DNA of 32,121 nucleotides from Marinomonas arctica. Its GTDB lineage: Bacteria; Pseudomonadota; Gammaproteobacteria; Pseudomonadales; Marinomonadaceae. The position numbers were made by a program, and so were the translations under genes. The notes below the pieces were generated by a model that saw only the letters and a program-made list of their open reading frames with translations, had not been told where the DNA came from and searched no databases. Where the stretch lies: positions 1 through 32,121 of the forward strand of contig NZ_QHJF01000044.1 of assembly GCF_003259225.1 (NCBI RefSeq), in the 5' to 3' direction. Below are positions 1-8,011 of this stretch, in pieces (positions within the stretch are counted from its first letter, which is position 1; every line of letters starts with the position of its first letter).

Positions 1-496
1 GAAAGGTCACATACGCGGAACCCAAAATATGCCCCGCACGGCACAAACGCACCTGCACACTAGACGCTTCCGTCGTCAACGGAATACTCCCCCATTGCTT
101 GTATTCCAACGGCACCAACTGCGCCGCCAACCGTGCCAAACAGGCCTCTATAATACTGGCATTGCGCGTCACGCCGACCTTAAGCGCATCTTCAATCACT
201 AAAGGCAACAACGCCGCACTCGGCTGCGAACAATAAATCGGCCCATCAAACCCCGCGGCCAGCAAATAGGGCAACCGACCCACATGATCGATATGCACAT
301 GGGTTACCACCAAAGCCCGCACCGCCGACACATCAAATTCGATCTCCAAACGATTCGAATCCGCCCCAGTACCAGACGTCTCCGCCCCCTGAAACAAACC
401 GCAATCCACCAGAACCGAGTTATCACCATCCACAAACAACTCATGGCAAGACCCAGTCACACCCTGCACCGCACCGTGGTGCTTAATATCCAACAT
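1..496 (-). CDS. MBL-fold hydrolase, beta-CASP/RNA-processing type (partial, C-terminus outside window)
   Basis: The first 165 residues of a minus-strand gene are visible, from an ATG at 494-496 to the window edge. The protein opens MLDIKHHGAVQGVTGSCHEL, and has the metallo-beta-lactamase metal motif HVHIDH at residues 66-71 (His66, His68, Asp70, His71) followed by GRLPYLLAAGFDGPIY. Near the edge it reads AGHILGSA, the next metal-binding block of the RNase J/CPSF-73-like group (MBL fold with a beta-CASP domain). Members of this group are usually zinc-dependent nucleases of about 450 residues, so roughly two thirds should lie to the left. The gene is divergent from wzz and does not belong to the polysaccharide operon. 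The fold assignment is firm. The substrate (RNA) is inferred from family membership only. Confidence 0.85.
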   Translation of the reverse strand, partial: MLDIKHHGAVQGVTGSCHELFVDGDNSVLVDCGLFQGAETSGTGADSNRLEIEFDVSAVRALVVTHVHIDHVGRLPYLLAAGFDGPIYCSQPSAALLPLVIEDALKVGVTRNASIIEACLARLAAQLVPLEYKQWGSIPLTTEASSVQVRLCRAGHILGSAYVTF

Positions 497-688
497 ACAA
501 ATCCCTCTGCAATAGACAAAAAAATAACCTTACCCCACAACAACACCCAACGACAACCGTCTCTTTCCCTTAAAAAAGCTAATGGGGTAAGGCTTTTTTG
601 TCTCATACTAAAGGATTTATTTTGCGAACATCCACTCTTCAGGTAAACTTACGGGCTATAAAAAAACAGATGCCATCCAGAGGAAGCA
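497..688. other. Divergent intergenic region between the MBL gene and wzz, with two overlapping inverted repeats
   Basis: This 192-bp gap separates two divergent genes and should hold promoters for both, but no convincing -35/-10 pair could be fixed for either. It contains a 9-bp perfect inverted repeat, CCTTACCCC at 528-536 and GGGGTAAGG at 584-592. It also contains a shorter stem, AAAAAAGC at 572-579 with GCTTTTTT at 592-599. The two stems share base 592 and the first would enclose part of the second, so they could be alternative folds. No JUMPstart or ops (GGCGGTAGC) element was seen. Confidence 0.5.
572..600 (+). terminator. Weak terminator- or attenuator-like hairpin in the wzz leader
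   Basis: An 8-bp stem (AAAAAAGC / GCTTTTTT) with a 12-base loop ends in six T residues. Only two of the eight pairs are G-C, so it would be a weak intrinsic terminator. No plus-strand gene lies upstream to be terminated. If it functions, it acts on a leader transcript starting within 497-570. It may also be incidental. Confidence 0.3.
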
Positions 689-1819
689 ATGTCAAAATCC
701 GAATTGTCGAACAGAGTCAACGCTGAGAACTTATCTTATGACGATGAAATCGACCTTAAAGAACTCTTTATTGCCCTATGGAAGGGAAAACTCACCATCA
801 TCGCTTGTACTTTGGTGTGTGCTGTTATGGCCGTGGTATACGCCCTAAACGCCAAGCAGGTCTGGACAACTGAAGCCCTGATTACTTCTCCACAAGTCAA
901 TGACTTTGCCAACTACCAGCGCATGGTCAGTGACTTTCAGCCTGTCTTTGATGTCTACCAAGATGACGGTACGGTCTTAGTGAGCGAAAGGCTAGACGAC
1001 ATTATTCTGCCAGACACTCTATTTTCTATTTATATTCAACAGTTTGAGTCGCGTGCTAACAAAAAGGCTTTTATTGCAGAAAATGCTGAATTTCAGCGTG
1101 AACTGAGTGAAGTAAAAGCCAACACCCAAGACAGCACAGAAGAAGAAATCAGAGACAGAGAGGCTGAATTATACAGTGAATGGTATGCTAAATTAGCTGC
1201 GACACCAGTGAAGTCCTCTGGTCAAGAGGTGGAGCAATACACCTTGCATGGTCAGCTGAGTACGGGGAATGATAGTTACGAATTTTTAAATGGCTACATT
1301 AATTTTGTGGCAGAAAAAGCCCGAGCTATTGCCGTTGCAAACGTGTCTTCTATCGTAGCCAGTAAGCGCAGTGAAATCATGCAACAACAAACCCTGTTTA
1401 CTGAGCAAGCAAGAGGGCGTCTATTGAACGAACGGGCACAGGCAAAGTATGCCTTAGAAATCGCCACGGCAGCGGGATTAGATGCCCCACAACAAAATCT
1501 TAATTCGCAAGACTTGTTTGCTATTAATATCGGTGCCAACGCCCTCGCTGCGAAAGTAAAAGTATTAGATAATCTAACGGAGCTCAGTATCATCGAGCCC
1601 AAACTGCACCAGCTAAACGCTAAGTTTGATTTATTAAGCGCCTTAGCCATAGACCCAAATCTAGCGTTCAATACCTTTCAGTTTATTGAAGCGCCGGAAA
1701 AACCGATCAGCAGAACCTCACCTAAACGTCCTCTTATTGCTGTATTGGGTGTTTTGCTCGGCGGAATGCTTGGCACCGCCATTGTTCTTATCCGCTACGC
1801 CTTCGCTAAAAAAGACTAA
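689..1819 (+). CDS. wzz: Wzz-type polysaccharide chain length determinant
   Basis: This 376-residue protein has the polysaccharide copolymerase layout: a short cytoplasmic N-terminus, TM1 at about 34-54 (LTIIACTLVCAVMAVVYALN), a long periplasmic, largely helical domain, and TM2 at about 348-370. TM2 is preceded by the proline-rich SPKRP motif and contains the glycine pattern GVLLGGMLG. Wzz proteins sit in the inner membrane and set the modal number of repeat units polymerised by Wzy. No tyrosine kinase domain is present, which fits an O-antigen-type PCP-1 better than a capsule Wzc. The ATG at 689 follows AGGA at 681-684. It is the first gene of the locus, separated by 342 bp from the regulator gene. 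The Wzz family assignment is secure; whether the product is LPS-linked or capsular is inferred. Confidence 0.93.
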   Translation: MSKSELSNRVNAENLSYDDEIDLKELFIALWKGKLTIIACTLVCAVMAVVYALNAKQVWTTEALITSPQVNDFANYQRMVSDFQPVFDVYQDDGTVLVSERLDDIILPDTLFSIYIQQFESRANKKAFIAENAEFQRELSEVKANTQDSTEEEIRDREAELYSEWYAKLAATPVKSSGQEVEQYTLHGQLSTGNDSYEFLNGYINFVAEKARAIAVANVSSIVASKRSEIMQQQTLFTEQARGRLLNERAQAKYALEIATAAGLDAPQQNLNSQDLFAINIGANALAAKVKVLDNLTELSIIEPKLHQLNAKFDLLSALAIDPNLAFNTFQFIEAPEKPISRTSPKRPLIAVLGVLLGGMLGTAIVLIRYAFAKKD

Positions 1820-2078
1820 TCGACCTCTCCCCCAACTTGTTTAAAGTGTAATGGGCAGCTCTGCTCCTCCCCTTGTGTCTTTAAGGGGGTGGCCGAGAGA
1901 GAGGGGCTCAAGCCATCATTGCCCAATTCTCCCGCATCAACCAATAATGTTTAAAAACTGTCCGCTTAGCTAACATTTTTCAAACACATTATTTGCATAA
2001 TGATCTTTGTTAATTTATCATCGTTCACTGACTGAACATGATCAGAAAACCAACAAGCATACCTAACGAGGTAAACGC
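1820..2078. other. Intergenic region between wzz and the regulator leader ORF
   Basis: No protein-coding gene is apparent in these 259 bp. A short hairpin, CCCCTT at 1869-1874 with AAGGGG at 1883-1888, lies about 50 bp after wzz but lacks a T-tract, so it is not a clear intrinsic terminator. A possible sigma-70 promoter lies at 1993-2021. No ops/JUMPstart element is visible. Confidence 0.5.
1993..2021 (+). promoter_or_regulatory. Possible sigma-70 promoter for the regulator and downstream operon
   Basis: TTGCAT at 1993-1998 and TATCAT at 2016-2021 are separated by 17 bp. The -10 matches consensus at five of six bases and the -35 at only three. The surrounding sequence is AT-rich, and the position about 58 bp before the leader ORF is plausible. 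This is by-eye motif matching only. Confidence 0.35.
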
Positions 2079-2168
2079 ATGGAAAGCTTACTTACACTAC
2101 AAAACACCGCACCTTTCCATACTTACTTCCCTTTATTAGTACGCATCGCCAAGGTGCAAGCATGCTAA
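2079..2168 (+). CDS. 29-residue ORF translationally coupled to the MarR-type regulator (hypothetical)
   Basis: An ATG at 2079, preceded by AACGAGGT with the usual spacing, opens a 29-codon frame beginning MESLLTLQNTAPFHTYFPLL and ending at TAA 2166-2168. Its last codons overlap the ATG of the regulator at 2162 in the string ATGCTAA, an arrangement typical of translational coupling. The regulator's own start has no comparable ribosome-binding site, so translation of this ORF may set regulator expression. I recognise no family; the peptide is moderately hydrophobic with no charge cluster. It could be a leader peptide, a small protein or chance. The good ribosome-binding site and exact overlap are the only support. 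Confidence 0.45.
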   Translation: MESLLTLQNTAPFHTYFPLLVRIAKVQAC

Positions 2169-2482
2169 CAGACGAATACCGTTACAAGATTCTAAAGGAG
2201 CTGCAACAAGACCCAGACCTTAGTCAGCGAGAGCTGGCAAACCGTTTGGGTATCAGTCTTGGTAAGGCCAATTTTTGTCTAAAAGCCCTTATCGAAAAAG
2301 GCTCGATTAAAGCAGATAACTTTAAAAACAGTACTAACAAAACCGGCTATTTATACTTGTTAACGCCAAAAGGGTTAGAGGAAAAAATAACCCTAACACA
2401 GCGTTTTTTACAGCGAAAAATCGCTGAATACGAAGCCCTAGAACAAGAAATAGAACAACTGCGCAAAGAAGTAAAATCGTAA
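2162..2482 (+). CDS. MarR-family EPS-associated transcriptional regulator
   Basis: This 106-residue protein has an N-terminal winged helix-turn-helix (residues about 5-70: DPDLSQRELANRLGISLGKA is the HTH, and GYLYLLTPKGL is the wing and following helix). A charged C-terminal helix (about 75-104) is predicted to form a coiled coil, probably for dimerisation. The sequence matches the family known as MarR-family EPS-associated transcriptional regulators, which are small DNA-binding proteins found at the head of exopolysaccharide and O-antigen clusters. The location fits: it lies after wzz and directly before the nucleotide-sugar genes. It starts inside the end of a 29-codon upstream ORF and is probably coupled to it. 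The target promoter is not known; autoregulation or control of this locus is inference. Confidence 0.88.
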   Translation: MLTDEYRYKILKELQQDPDLSQRELANRLGISLGKANFCLKALIEKGSIKADNFKNSTNKTGYLYLLTPKGLEEKITLTQRFLQRKIAEYEALEQEIEQLRKEVKS

Positions 2483-2492
2483 CCGACAAAAC

Positions 2493-2533
2493 CGTAGGTC
2501 AGATGAGACGAGGAATAAAGTCGTAATCTGACG
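2493..2533 (+). repeat. REP-like palindromic repeat, copy A
   Basis: The element begins GTAGGTCAGATGAGACGAGG and ends CGTAATCTGACG. The arms GTCAGAT (2498-2504) and ATCTGAC (2526-2532) pair over 7 bp. The same sequence, reverse-oriented and nearly identical outside the central 7-8 bases, occurs at 30902-30945 and 32066-32111. It lies in the gap between the regulator and the epimerase gene. Confidence 0.8.
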
Positions 2534-2590
2534 ATATAAAGACGAACGAGTAATAAATCACAAGATTTCAAAGAATATGGAAACAATTGA

Positions 2591-3577
2591 ATGAAGTTTT
2601 TAGTCACCGGAGCCGCAGGCTTCATTGGTATGAACGTGTGTAAACGTTTGCTAGAAGCAGGCCATGATGTGGTCGGTCTAGACAATTTAAATACCTATTA
2701 TATGCCAGAGCTTAAGCAGCACCGTTTAGGCCTGCTTTTGCCTTACGCGAATTTTCGTTTTGTGAAAATCGATCTTGCTGACCGTGATGGTATGGCGCAA
2801 TTATTTGCAGAAGAGCAATTTCAGCGAGTGATTCACCTAGCCGCTCAGGCCGGTGTGCGCTATTCCTTAGAAGCGCCGTTCGACTATGTAGACAGCAATC
2901 TCGTTGGCATGATGACTATTTTAGAAGGTTGCCGCCAAAATAAAGTAGAACATCTTGTTTATGCCTCTTCCAGTTCCGTTTACGGCATGAACGCCAAAAT
3001 CCCATTCAGTGAATCCGATACGGTCGATCACCCCGTGTCACTCTATGCCGCCACCAAAAAAGCCAACGAACTGATGGCGCATTCTTACTCGCATTTGTAT
3101 AACATCCCCACTACTGGCTTACGTTTTTTCACCGTGTATGGCCCAGGCGGTCGTCCTGATATGGCACCTTGGTTGTTTACGGAAGCCATTTTGAACGACA
3201 AACCGATTAAGGTGTTCAATCATGGCAAAATGATGCGTGACTTTACCTACATCGACGATATTGTAGAAGGGGTGATACGCATTCAAGATGTGTTGCCACA
3301 AGCACAACACAGCCAAGGCACGACAGCACCGTACGCGATTTACAATATTGGCAACAACCAGCCGATTCAACTGTCTGAATTTATCGAAGCGATTGAAACC
3401 GCCTGCGGCAAACCGGCTGAGAAAATCTACATGGACATGCAACCAGGAGATGTACCAAAAACCTATGCAGACACGGCACAGCTTGAAAACGCTGTGGGCT
3501 ACAAGCCCGCCACCACCATACAAGAAGGTATGGTCAAATTTGTTGAATGGTATAAAGACTTTCAGAAAGAGTTATAA
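2591..3577 (+). CDS. UDP-glucuronate 4-epimerase (NAD-dependent extended SDR)
   Basis: This 328-residue extended SDR would interconvert UDP-GlcA and UDP-GalA in the cytoplasm. The NAD-binding motif TGAAGFIG is at 6-13, the catalytic serine block SSSSVYG at about 126-132, and the YxxxK pair is Tyr152/Lys156 in LYAATKKANE. The signature HPVSLYAATKKANELMAHSY and the sequence RFFTVYGPGGRPDMA are characteristic of UDP-GlcA 4-epimerases (CapJ/LspL-like) rather than UDP-glucose epimerases. The gene directly precedes ugd, whose product is its expected substrate, and the pair gives the locus UDP-GalA. The ATG at 2591 has only a weak upstream GGAA. Repeat copies A and B bracket the gene. Epimerisation of another UDP-uronic acid cannot be ruled out. 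Confidence 0.88.
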   Translation: MKFLVTGAAGFIGMNVCKRLLEAGHDVVGLDNLNTYYMPELKQHRLGLLLPYANFRFVKIDLADRDGMAQLFAEEQFQRVIHLAAQAGVRYSLEAPFDYVDSNLVGMMTILEGCRQNKVEHLVYASSSSVYGMNAKIPFSESDTVDHPVSLYAATKKANELMAHSYSHLYNIPTTGLRFFTVYGPGGRPDMAPWLFTEAILNDKPIKVFNHGKMMRDFTYIDDIVEGVIRIQDVLPQAQHSQGTTAPYAIYNIGNNQPIQLSEFIEAIETACGKPAEKIYMDMQPGDVPKTYADTAQLENAVGYKPATTIQEGMVKFVEWYKDFQKEL

Positions 3578-3581
3578 CGAT

Positions 3582-3626
3582 GTAGGTCGCGCCTTTAGGC
3601 CGACAAAAGATGTATCGTAATCTGAC
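3582..3626 (+). repeat. REP-like palindromic repeat, copy B (divergent)
   Basis: This gap sequence starts with GTAGGTC and ends with CGTAATCTGAC, as in copy A, but the centre differs and carries its own palindrome, GCCTTTAGGC, flanked by GTCG/CGAC-like bases. It looks like a variant or composite of the same family. It sits between the epimerase stop and the ugd start. Confidence 0.6.
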
Positions 3627-3702
3627 TGTTGAATATGAACTTGCAATGAACGATATGATTTTGTCGTTCGACAAAATACATTTGATATTAATGGTAAACA
3701 TA

Positions 3703-4878
3703 ATGAAGAAATACAAAATCGCCATTGCCGGAACGGGTTACGTTGGCCTATCCAATGCCATGTTATTGGCACAACACAATGACGTCATCGCGGTGGATAT
3801 CGTTCCTGAAAAAGTGGCCATGCTAAACAATAAGCAGTCACCGATTGAAGACGTTGAAATCGAAGATTTTTTACAAAACAAAGCCCTTAGCTTTACCGCG
3901 ACATTAGACAAGCAAACCGCTTACCAACATGCTGACTTTGTGATTATTGCCACGCCAACCGACTATGACCCAACGACGAACTACTTCAACACCAAGTCGG
4001 TTGAAAGTGTGATTCAAGACGTACTGGCGATCAACCCACAAGCCGTCATGGTAATCAAATCCACCGTGCCAGTGGGTTATACCAAAAGCGTGAATGAAAA
4101 ATTCAACACGTCTAACATCTTTTTCTCGCCTGAATTCTTACGCGAAGGCAAAGCCTTGCATGACAACTTATACCCATCACGCATCATAGTCGGGGAACGC
4201 AGTGAGCGTGCTGAGGTGTTCGCAAACTTACTCGCACAAGGTGCGGTAAAACAAAATATAGAGATACTCTTTACCGACAGCACAGAAGCCGAAGCTGTTA
4301 AGCTATTTTCTAATACCTACTTAGCCCTTCGAGTAGCTTACTTTAATGAATTAGACACTTACTGCGAATCCCATGGTTTAGACACCAAACAAATCATCGA
4401 TGGTGTGTCGTTAGACCCGCGCATTGGCAACCACTACAACAACCCAAGCTTTGGTTACGGTGGTTACTGCTTGCCTAAAGACACCAAACAGTTATTAGCC
4501 AACTACCAAGATGTACCTAACAACCTGATTCGTGCCATTGTGGAGTCCAACGCAACTCGCAAAGATTTCATTGCCGACTCGGTTATCAAGCGCAACCCTA
4601 AAGTGGTGGGGATTTACCGACTGGTGATGAAAACCGGCAGTGATAACTTTAGAGACTCGGCCATTCAGGGCATCATGAAACGCATCAAGGCCAAAGGCAT
4701 TGAAGTGGTGATCTACGAGCCAGTGTTAGAGGAAAGCGAATTTTTCCATTCTAAGGTTATACAAGATCTGGAGGAGTTTAAAAGAGTAGCGGATATAATC
4801 ATTGCCAATAGACAAGATAAAGTGCTGAGTAATATAGCTGATAAAGTCTATACCCGTGATTTGTTTGGCAGTGATTAG
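3703..4878 (+). CDS. ugd: UDP-glucose 6-dehydrogenase
   Basis: This 391-residue enzyme oxidises UDP-glucose twice with NAD+ to UDP-glucuronate. It resembles enterobacterial Ugd (388 residues) along its whole length: the Rossmann motif [10 protein letters not shown] near the N-terminus, [49 protein letters not shown], the catalytic cysteine Cys256 in [15 protein letters not shown], and the C-terminal YTRDLFGSD. The frame is open back to 3610, but that extension reads through palindromic repeat B and is not conserved, so I place the start at ATG 3703 ([15 protein letters not shown]). GGTAA at 3693-3697 is only a weak ribosome-binding site, and the in-frame ATG at 3691 is a possible alternative. 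Ugd supplies the preceding epimerase gene's product. Confidence 0.95.
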   Translation: MKKYKIAIAGTGYVGLSNAMLLAQHNDVIAVDIVPEKVAMLNNKQSPIEDVEIEDFLQNKALSFTATLDKQTAYQHADFVIIATPTDYDPTTNYFNTKSVESVIQDVLAINPQAVMVIKSTVPVGYTKSVNEKFNTSNIFFSPEFLREGKALHDNLYPSRIIVGERSERAEVFANLLAQGAVKQNIEILFTDSTEAEAVKLFSNTYLALRVAYFNELDTYCESHGLDTKQIIDGVSLDPRIGNHYNNPSFGYGGYCLPKDTKQLLANYQDVPNNLIRAIVESNATRKDFIADSVIKRNPKVVGIYRLVMKTGSDNFRDSAIQGIMKRIKAKGIEVVIYEPVLEESEFFHSKVIQDLEEFKRVADIIIANRQDKVLSNIADKVYTRDLFGSD

Positions 4879-4895
4879 CTTGTATTAAACAATAA

Positions 4896-4932
4896 CTGTA
4901 GATCAGATTAGCCGAGGAGCGAGGCGCTTTAC
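4896..4932 (+). repeat. REP-like palindromic repeat, copy C (degenerate)
   Basis: The string TGTAGATCAGATTAGCCGAG followed by GAGCGAGGCG resembles the left half of copy A. The right arm (CGTAATCTGAC) is lost. It lies in the 126-bp gap between ugd and gmd, the last copy before the serotype-specific block. Confidence 0.55.
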
Positions 4933-5004
4933 TTAAAATTAAACGTGACGTTTAACTGAAATGCTAATTGAATTGAAACATTAAATTAAAATGGAAACGA
5001 AACA

Positions 5005-6099
5005 ATGAAAAAGAAAGCCCTGATCACAGGTGTAACAGGACAAGATGGCTCTTATTTGGCTGAGTTTTTGTTAGAAAAGGGTTATGAAGTGCATGGTATC
5101 AAGCGTCGTGCGTCTTCTTTTAATACTCAGCGCGTGGATCATATTTTTCAAGACCCACATGTGGATAATGCCAATTTCATTCTGCATTACGGTGATCTGA
5201 CTGACTCTTCTAATTTGACGCGCATTCTGCAAGAAGTCAAACCAGATGAGGTATACAACTTAGGTGCTCAGTCTCATGTGGCCGTGTCGTTTGAATCCCC
5301 TGAGTACACAGCAGATGTAGATGCCATGGGCACACTGCGCTTGTTGGAAGCGATTCGTTTGCTGGGATTGGAAAAGACGACCAAGTTTTATCAAGCGTCG
5401 ACGTCTGAGCTTTATGGTCTTGTGCAAGAAACCCCGCAAAAGGAAACCACGCCGTTTTATCCACGTTCTCCTTATGCCGTAGCGAAAATGTACGCTTATT
5501 GGATTGTGGTGAACTACCGTGAATCTTATGGTATGTACGCATGCAATGGTATTCTGTTTAACCATGAATCACCGCGTCGTGGTGAGACCTTTGTGACTCG
5601 TAAGATTACCCGTGGTTTGGCTAATATCGCCGTGGGCTTAGAGAAGTGCCTGTATATGGGTAATATTGATGCATTGCGTGATTGGGGTCATGCTAAAGAC
5701 TATGTTCGTATGCAGTGGATGATGTTGCAACAAGACCAACCAGAAGACTTTGTTATCGCGACGGGGGTGCAATACTCTGTGCGTCAGTTTATTGAATGGT
5801 CTGCAAAAGAGTTAGGCATTAGCTTGAAATATGAAGGCCAAGGCGTAGATGAAAAAGCCATCGTAACTTCTATCGAAGGCGACAAAGCGCCAGCGTTAAA
5901 AGTTGGCGATGTGATATTATTGATTGATCCTCGCTATTTCCGTCCTGCTGAAGTTGAAACATTGTTGGGTGATCCAAGTAAAGCGAAGCAAAAACTTGGC
6001 TGGATTCCTGAAATTACGGTGCAAAAAATGTGCGCTGAAATGGTTTTAGAAGATTTACAGTTGGCTAAGAAGAATCTTATTTTAAATGAAAATAAATAA
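5005..6099 (+). CDS. gmd: GDP-mannose 4,6-dehydratase
   Basis: This 364-residue enzyme converts GDP-D-mannose to GDP-4-keto-6-deoxy-D-mannose, the branch point for GDP-fucose, rhamnose, perosamine and colitose. Cofactor motif TGVTGQDG is at 8-15. The catalytic residues of the family are present: Thr133 and Glu135 in ASTSELYG, Tyr157 and Lys161 in [32 protein letters not shown] and [18 protein letters not shown] are close to textbook Gmd. It heads the nucleotide-sugar block. GDP-mannose would come from manC and manB 20 kb downstream. With colD nearby, the likely end product is GDP-colitose, although a GDP-fucose branch is also possible. Confidence 0.96.
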   Translation: MKKKALITGVTGQDGSYLAEFLLEKGYEVHGIKRRASSFNTQRVDHIFQDPHVDNANFILHYGDLTDSSNLTRILQEVKPDEVYNLGAQSHVAVSFESPEYTADVDAMGTLRLLEAIRLLGLEKTTKFYQASTSELYGLVQETPQKETTPFYPRSPYAVAKMYAYWIVVNYRESYGMYACNGILFNHESPRRGETFVTRKITRGLANIAVGLEKCLYMGNIDALRDWGHAKDYVRMQWMMLQQDQPEDFVIATGVQYSVRQFIEWSAKELGISLKYEGQGVDEKAIVTSIEGDKAPALKVGDVILLIDPRYFRPAEVETLLGDPSKAKQKLGWIPEITVQKMCAEMVLEDLQLAKKNLILNENK

Positions 6100-6146
6100 G
6101 ATCGTTCTTTTTAGTAAAAACTGTCATTAATTAAGGTAAATATATA

Positions 6147-7055
6147 ATGAAAATTCTTATAACTGGTGCTTCAGGAATGGTTGGGCGTGAGCTGTCAAAA
6201 TTAATTCCAGGAGCGTATTGCCCTTCATCTTCAGAGCTTGATTTATTGAACCCTGTTGCTGTTGAAAAATATATGCACAAAGAAAAGTTCGAATATGTAG
6301 TTCATCTGGCAGCTTATGTAGGAAGTTTACATGATAATATTGAAAATAGAACTGCCTACTTTGATAAAAATATTTTAATGAATACAATTATAACTAAATA
6401 CTCATATGAGAGTGGTGTTAAAAATTTTTTAGGCATTCTTAGTACCTGTATTTATCCGGATAATATAATAAATTTTCCAATTAAGGAAATAAGTTTGCAT
6501 GACGGTGCTCCTCATAAAGATTTAATGTCTTACGCATATGCTAAGAGAAGCCATGCTGTTCAGCTAAAAGCATACAAGGAGTCTTTTGACGTTAATTATA
6601 ATTATTTAATACCGTGTAATCTTTATGGGGTTGTTTCAGAAAGTCACAAAGGACGATCTCATTATGTAAATGACTTGATTCAAAAAATAATTTTGGCAAA
6701 AGAAGCTAATGAATCAAAAATAACTTTATTTGGTGACGGTAGTCCTTTAAGACAATTTATGTATGCTGGTGATTTGGCAAAGATTATTTTTCTTTATATT
6801 AATAATGGAATTAATGATTCTTTTAATGTTGCACCGGATATAAATTTTTCCGTAGATAAAATTGCTAGAGTTGCTCTATTAGCTTGTGGAGCTGAGGGTA
6901 TGGCTATCGAATATGATGACAGTAAACCAAATGGTCAGTTTAGAAAAGATGTTGACACGGCTATATTAAGGTCTTATTTTCCAGATTTTAAATTTTTGGG
7001 CTTGGCTGAAGGCATTAAACAAATTTATGAAATCGAATTATCTTTGAAGGTGTAA
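6147..7055 (+). CDS. GDP-fucose-synthase-like SDR; probable GDP-colitose synthase (ColC-type)
   Basis: This 302-residue extended SDR is a divergent relative of GDP-fucose synthase (Fcl/GMER). The NADP motif TGASGMVG is at 6-13. Cys101 in STCIYP and His172 in GRSHYVNDL align with the epimerase acid/base residues of Fcl. YxxxK is Tyr129/Lys133 in SYAYAKRS. IPCNLYG and YDDSKPNGQFRKDVD also match the Fcl pattern. Fcl epimerises C3 and C5 and reduces C4; ColC does the C5 epimerisation and C4 reduction on the 3-deoxy intermediate made by ColD. Because gmd precedes it and colD lies downstream, ColC is the best guess, but a GDP-L-fucose synthase cannot be excluded by sequence. The gene is clearly more AT-rich than gmd and colD. 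It ends 1 bp before the next SDR. Confidence 0.65.
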   Translation: MKILITGASGMVGRELSKLIPGAYCPSSSELDLLNPVAVEKYMHKEKFEYVVHLAAYVGSLHDNIENRTAYFDKNILMNTIITKYSYESGVKNFLGILSTCIYPDNIINFPIKEISLHDGAPHKDLMSYAYAKRSHAVQLKAYKESFDVNYNYLIPCNLYGVVSESHKGRSHYVNDLIQKIILAKEANESKITLFGDGSPLRQFMYAGDLAKIIFLYINNGINDSFNVAPDINFSVDKIARVALLACGAEGMAIEYDDSKPNGQFRKDVDTAILRSYFPDFKFLGLAEGIKQIYEIELSLKV

Positions 7056-7056
7056 T

Positions 7057-7956
7057 ATGAGCAATAAAACTATACTGGTTGGTCCAACTGGTTTTTTAGG
7101 TCCTGCTTTTTTAAAAAAGGATTCTTCTATTATTGCAGTTGGTCGATCAAAGATACCTAGTCATTTGGAAAATCAATTTGTTGAAATAGGCGGAGATTTA
7201 GATTTTAGTCCTTTAGATAGAGTAGAATTTGATAACGTTATTTTTTTAATAGGTTGTTCTGAGCATAAATTACTAAATTCTCATCCAACCATGGCGATCG
7301 AGAAAAACGTTTTAGCGCTATCGTCTTTTTTGATGTATTTGAAGAAATCAAAGCGAGTTGTCAAAAAAATCATCAACTTTACAACTATGCTTCAGTACGA
7401 TTCTCTGAAAATGTCAATTCCATGTGGAGAGAATCAACCAAGAAATCCATATGTAAATAATTATGTAATGAGTAAATATATTTCTGAGTTGATTACTGAG
7501 CAGTATAGAGATACTTTTTCAATTATAGATGTCCGAATTAGTAATGTTTATGGTCCTACACAGCTTCATAGGCCTGATATTGTACCTTCTCTTATATGGA
7601 GTATTCTTGAAACTGCTCAAGCTTCAGTATGGAATAAGACACCTAAACGTGACTTTATTTATATTGATGATGCAGTTGACGCTGTTTTGAAACTAATTCA
7701 TAGTAATTACTCTGGGCCTATAAATTTAGGTAGTGGTGCAAGTTATTCAGTTGGTGAGCTATGTTTATATTTAGAAGAGATTTCAGGAGTTTCGATTAGT
7801 GATCAGAATATTCCTGTATCTGGTCATATGGAATTTTGTCAAGATATTTCACTGATTACCTCTATTATTGATTGGTATCCAAAATATAAGCTATATGACG
7901 GTTTAAAATTAACATATGATGAGATGAAGTCTTTTTACGAAACTCAATTCCTTTGA
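7057..7956 (+). CDS. NAD(P)-dependent SDR epimerase/reductase of unknown substrate
   Basis: This 299-residue extended SDR has a glycine motif GPTGFLG at 9-15 and a YxxxK pair at Tyr136/Lys140 (NNYVMSKYISE). The block NVYGPTQLHRPDIVPSLIW and RDFIYIDDAVDAVLKLI are typical of sugar-nucleotide epimerases and reductases. The residue before the active site is Thr (NFTTMLQYD) and there is no Cys as in GDP-fucose synthase, so it is more likely a 4-ketoreductase than a bifunctional epimerase-reductase. It follows the preceding SDR by 1 bp, with AAGG just upstream of ATG 7057, so the pair is probably co-translated. It is AT-rich like its partner. It could provide the reduction step for colitose, make a second GDP-deoxysugar, or act in the CDP branch; the sequence does not decide. 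Confidence 0.7.
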   Translation: MSNKTILVGPTGFLGPAFLKKDSSIIAVGRSKIPSHLENQFVEIGGDLDFSPLDRVEFDNVIFLIGCSEHKLLNSHPTMAIEKNVLALSSFLMYLKKSKRVVKKIINFTTMLQYDSLKMSIPCGENQPRNPYVNNYVMSKYISELITEQYRDTFSIIDVRISNVYGPTQLHRPDIVPSLIWSILETAQASVWNKTPKRDFIYIDDAVDAVLKLIHSNYSGPINLGSGASYSVGELCLYLEEISGVSISDQNIPVSGHMEFCQDISLITSIIDWYPKYKLYDGLKLTYDEMKSFYETQFL

Positions 7957-8011
7957 AATGACTTAATTTGATGCTTTAAATTATTTCAATTTTACTAGAT
8001 GGTACTTTTAT

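Noticed and set aside
284..646. Plus-strand open frame of 120 codons overlapping the left-edge gene
   Set aside because: It is the antisense shadow of the MBL-fold gene, whose motifs are clear on the minus strand, and it continues into the hairpin region without any family resemblance.
1870..1930. String GGTGGCCGAGAGAGAGGGG resembling the D-arm of a tRNA-Ser
   Set aside because: No matching acceptor stem, anticodon arm or T-loop (GGTTCGAATCC) follows at the right distances.
3610..3702. 31-residue N-terminal extension of Ugd
   Set aside because: It reads through palindromic repeat B and non-coding sequence and has no counterpart in Ugd proteins, which begin at the [15 protein letters not shown] strand.
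497..5004. Search for JUMPstart/ops (GGCGGTAGC) element of RfaH-controlled O-antigen operons
   Set aside because: No match was seen in the gaps before wzz, the regulator, the epimerase, ugd or gmd.
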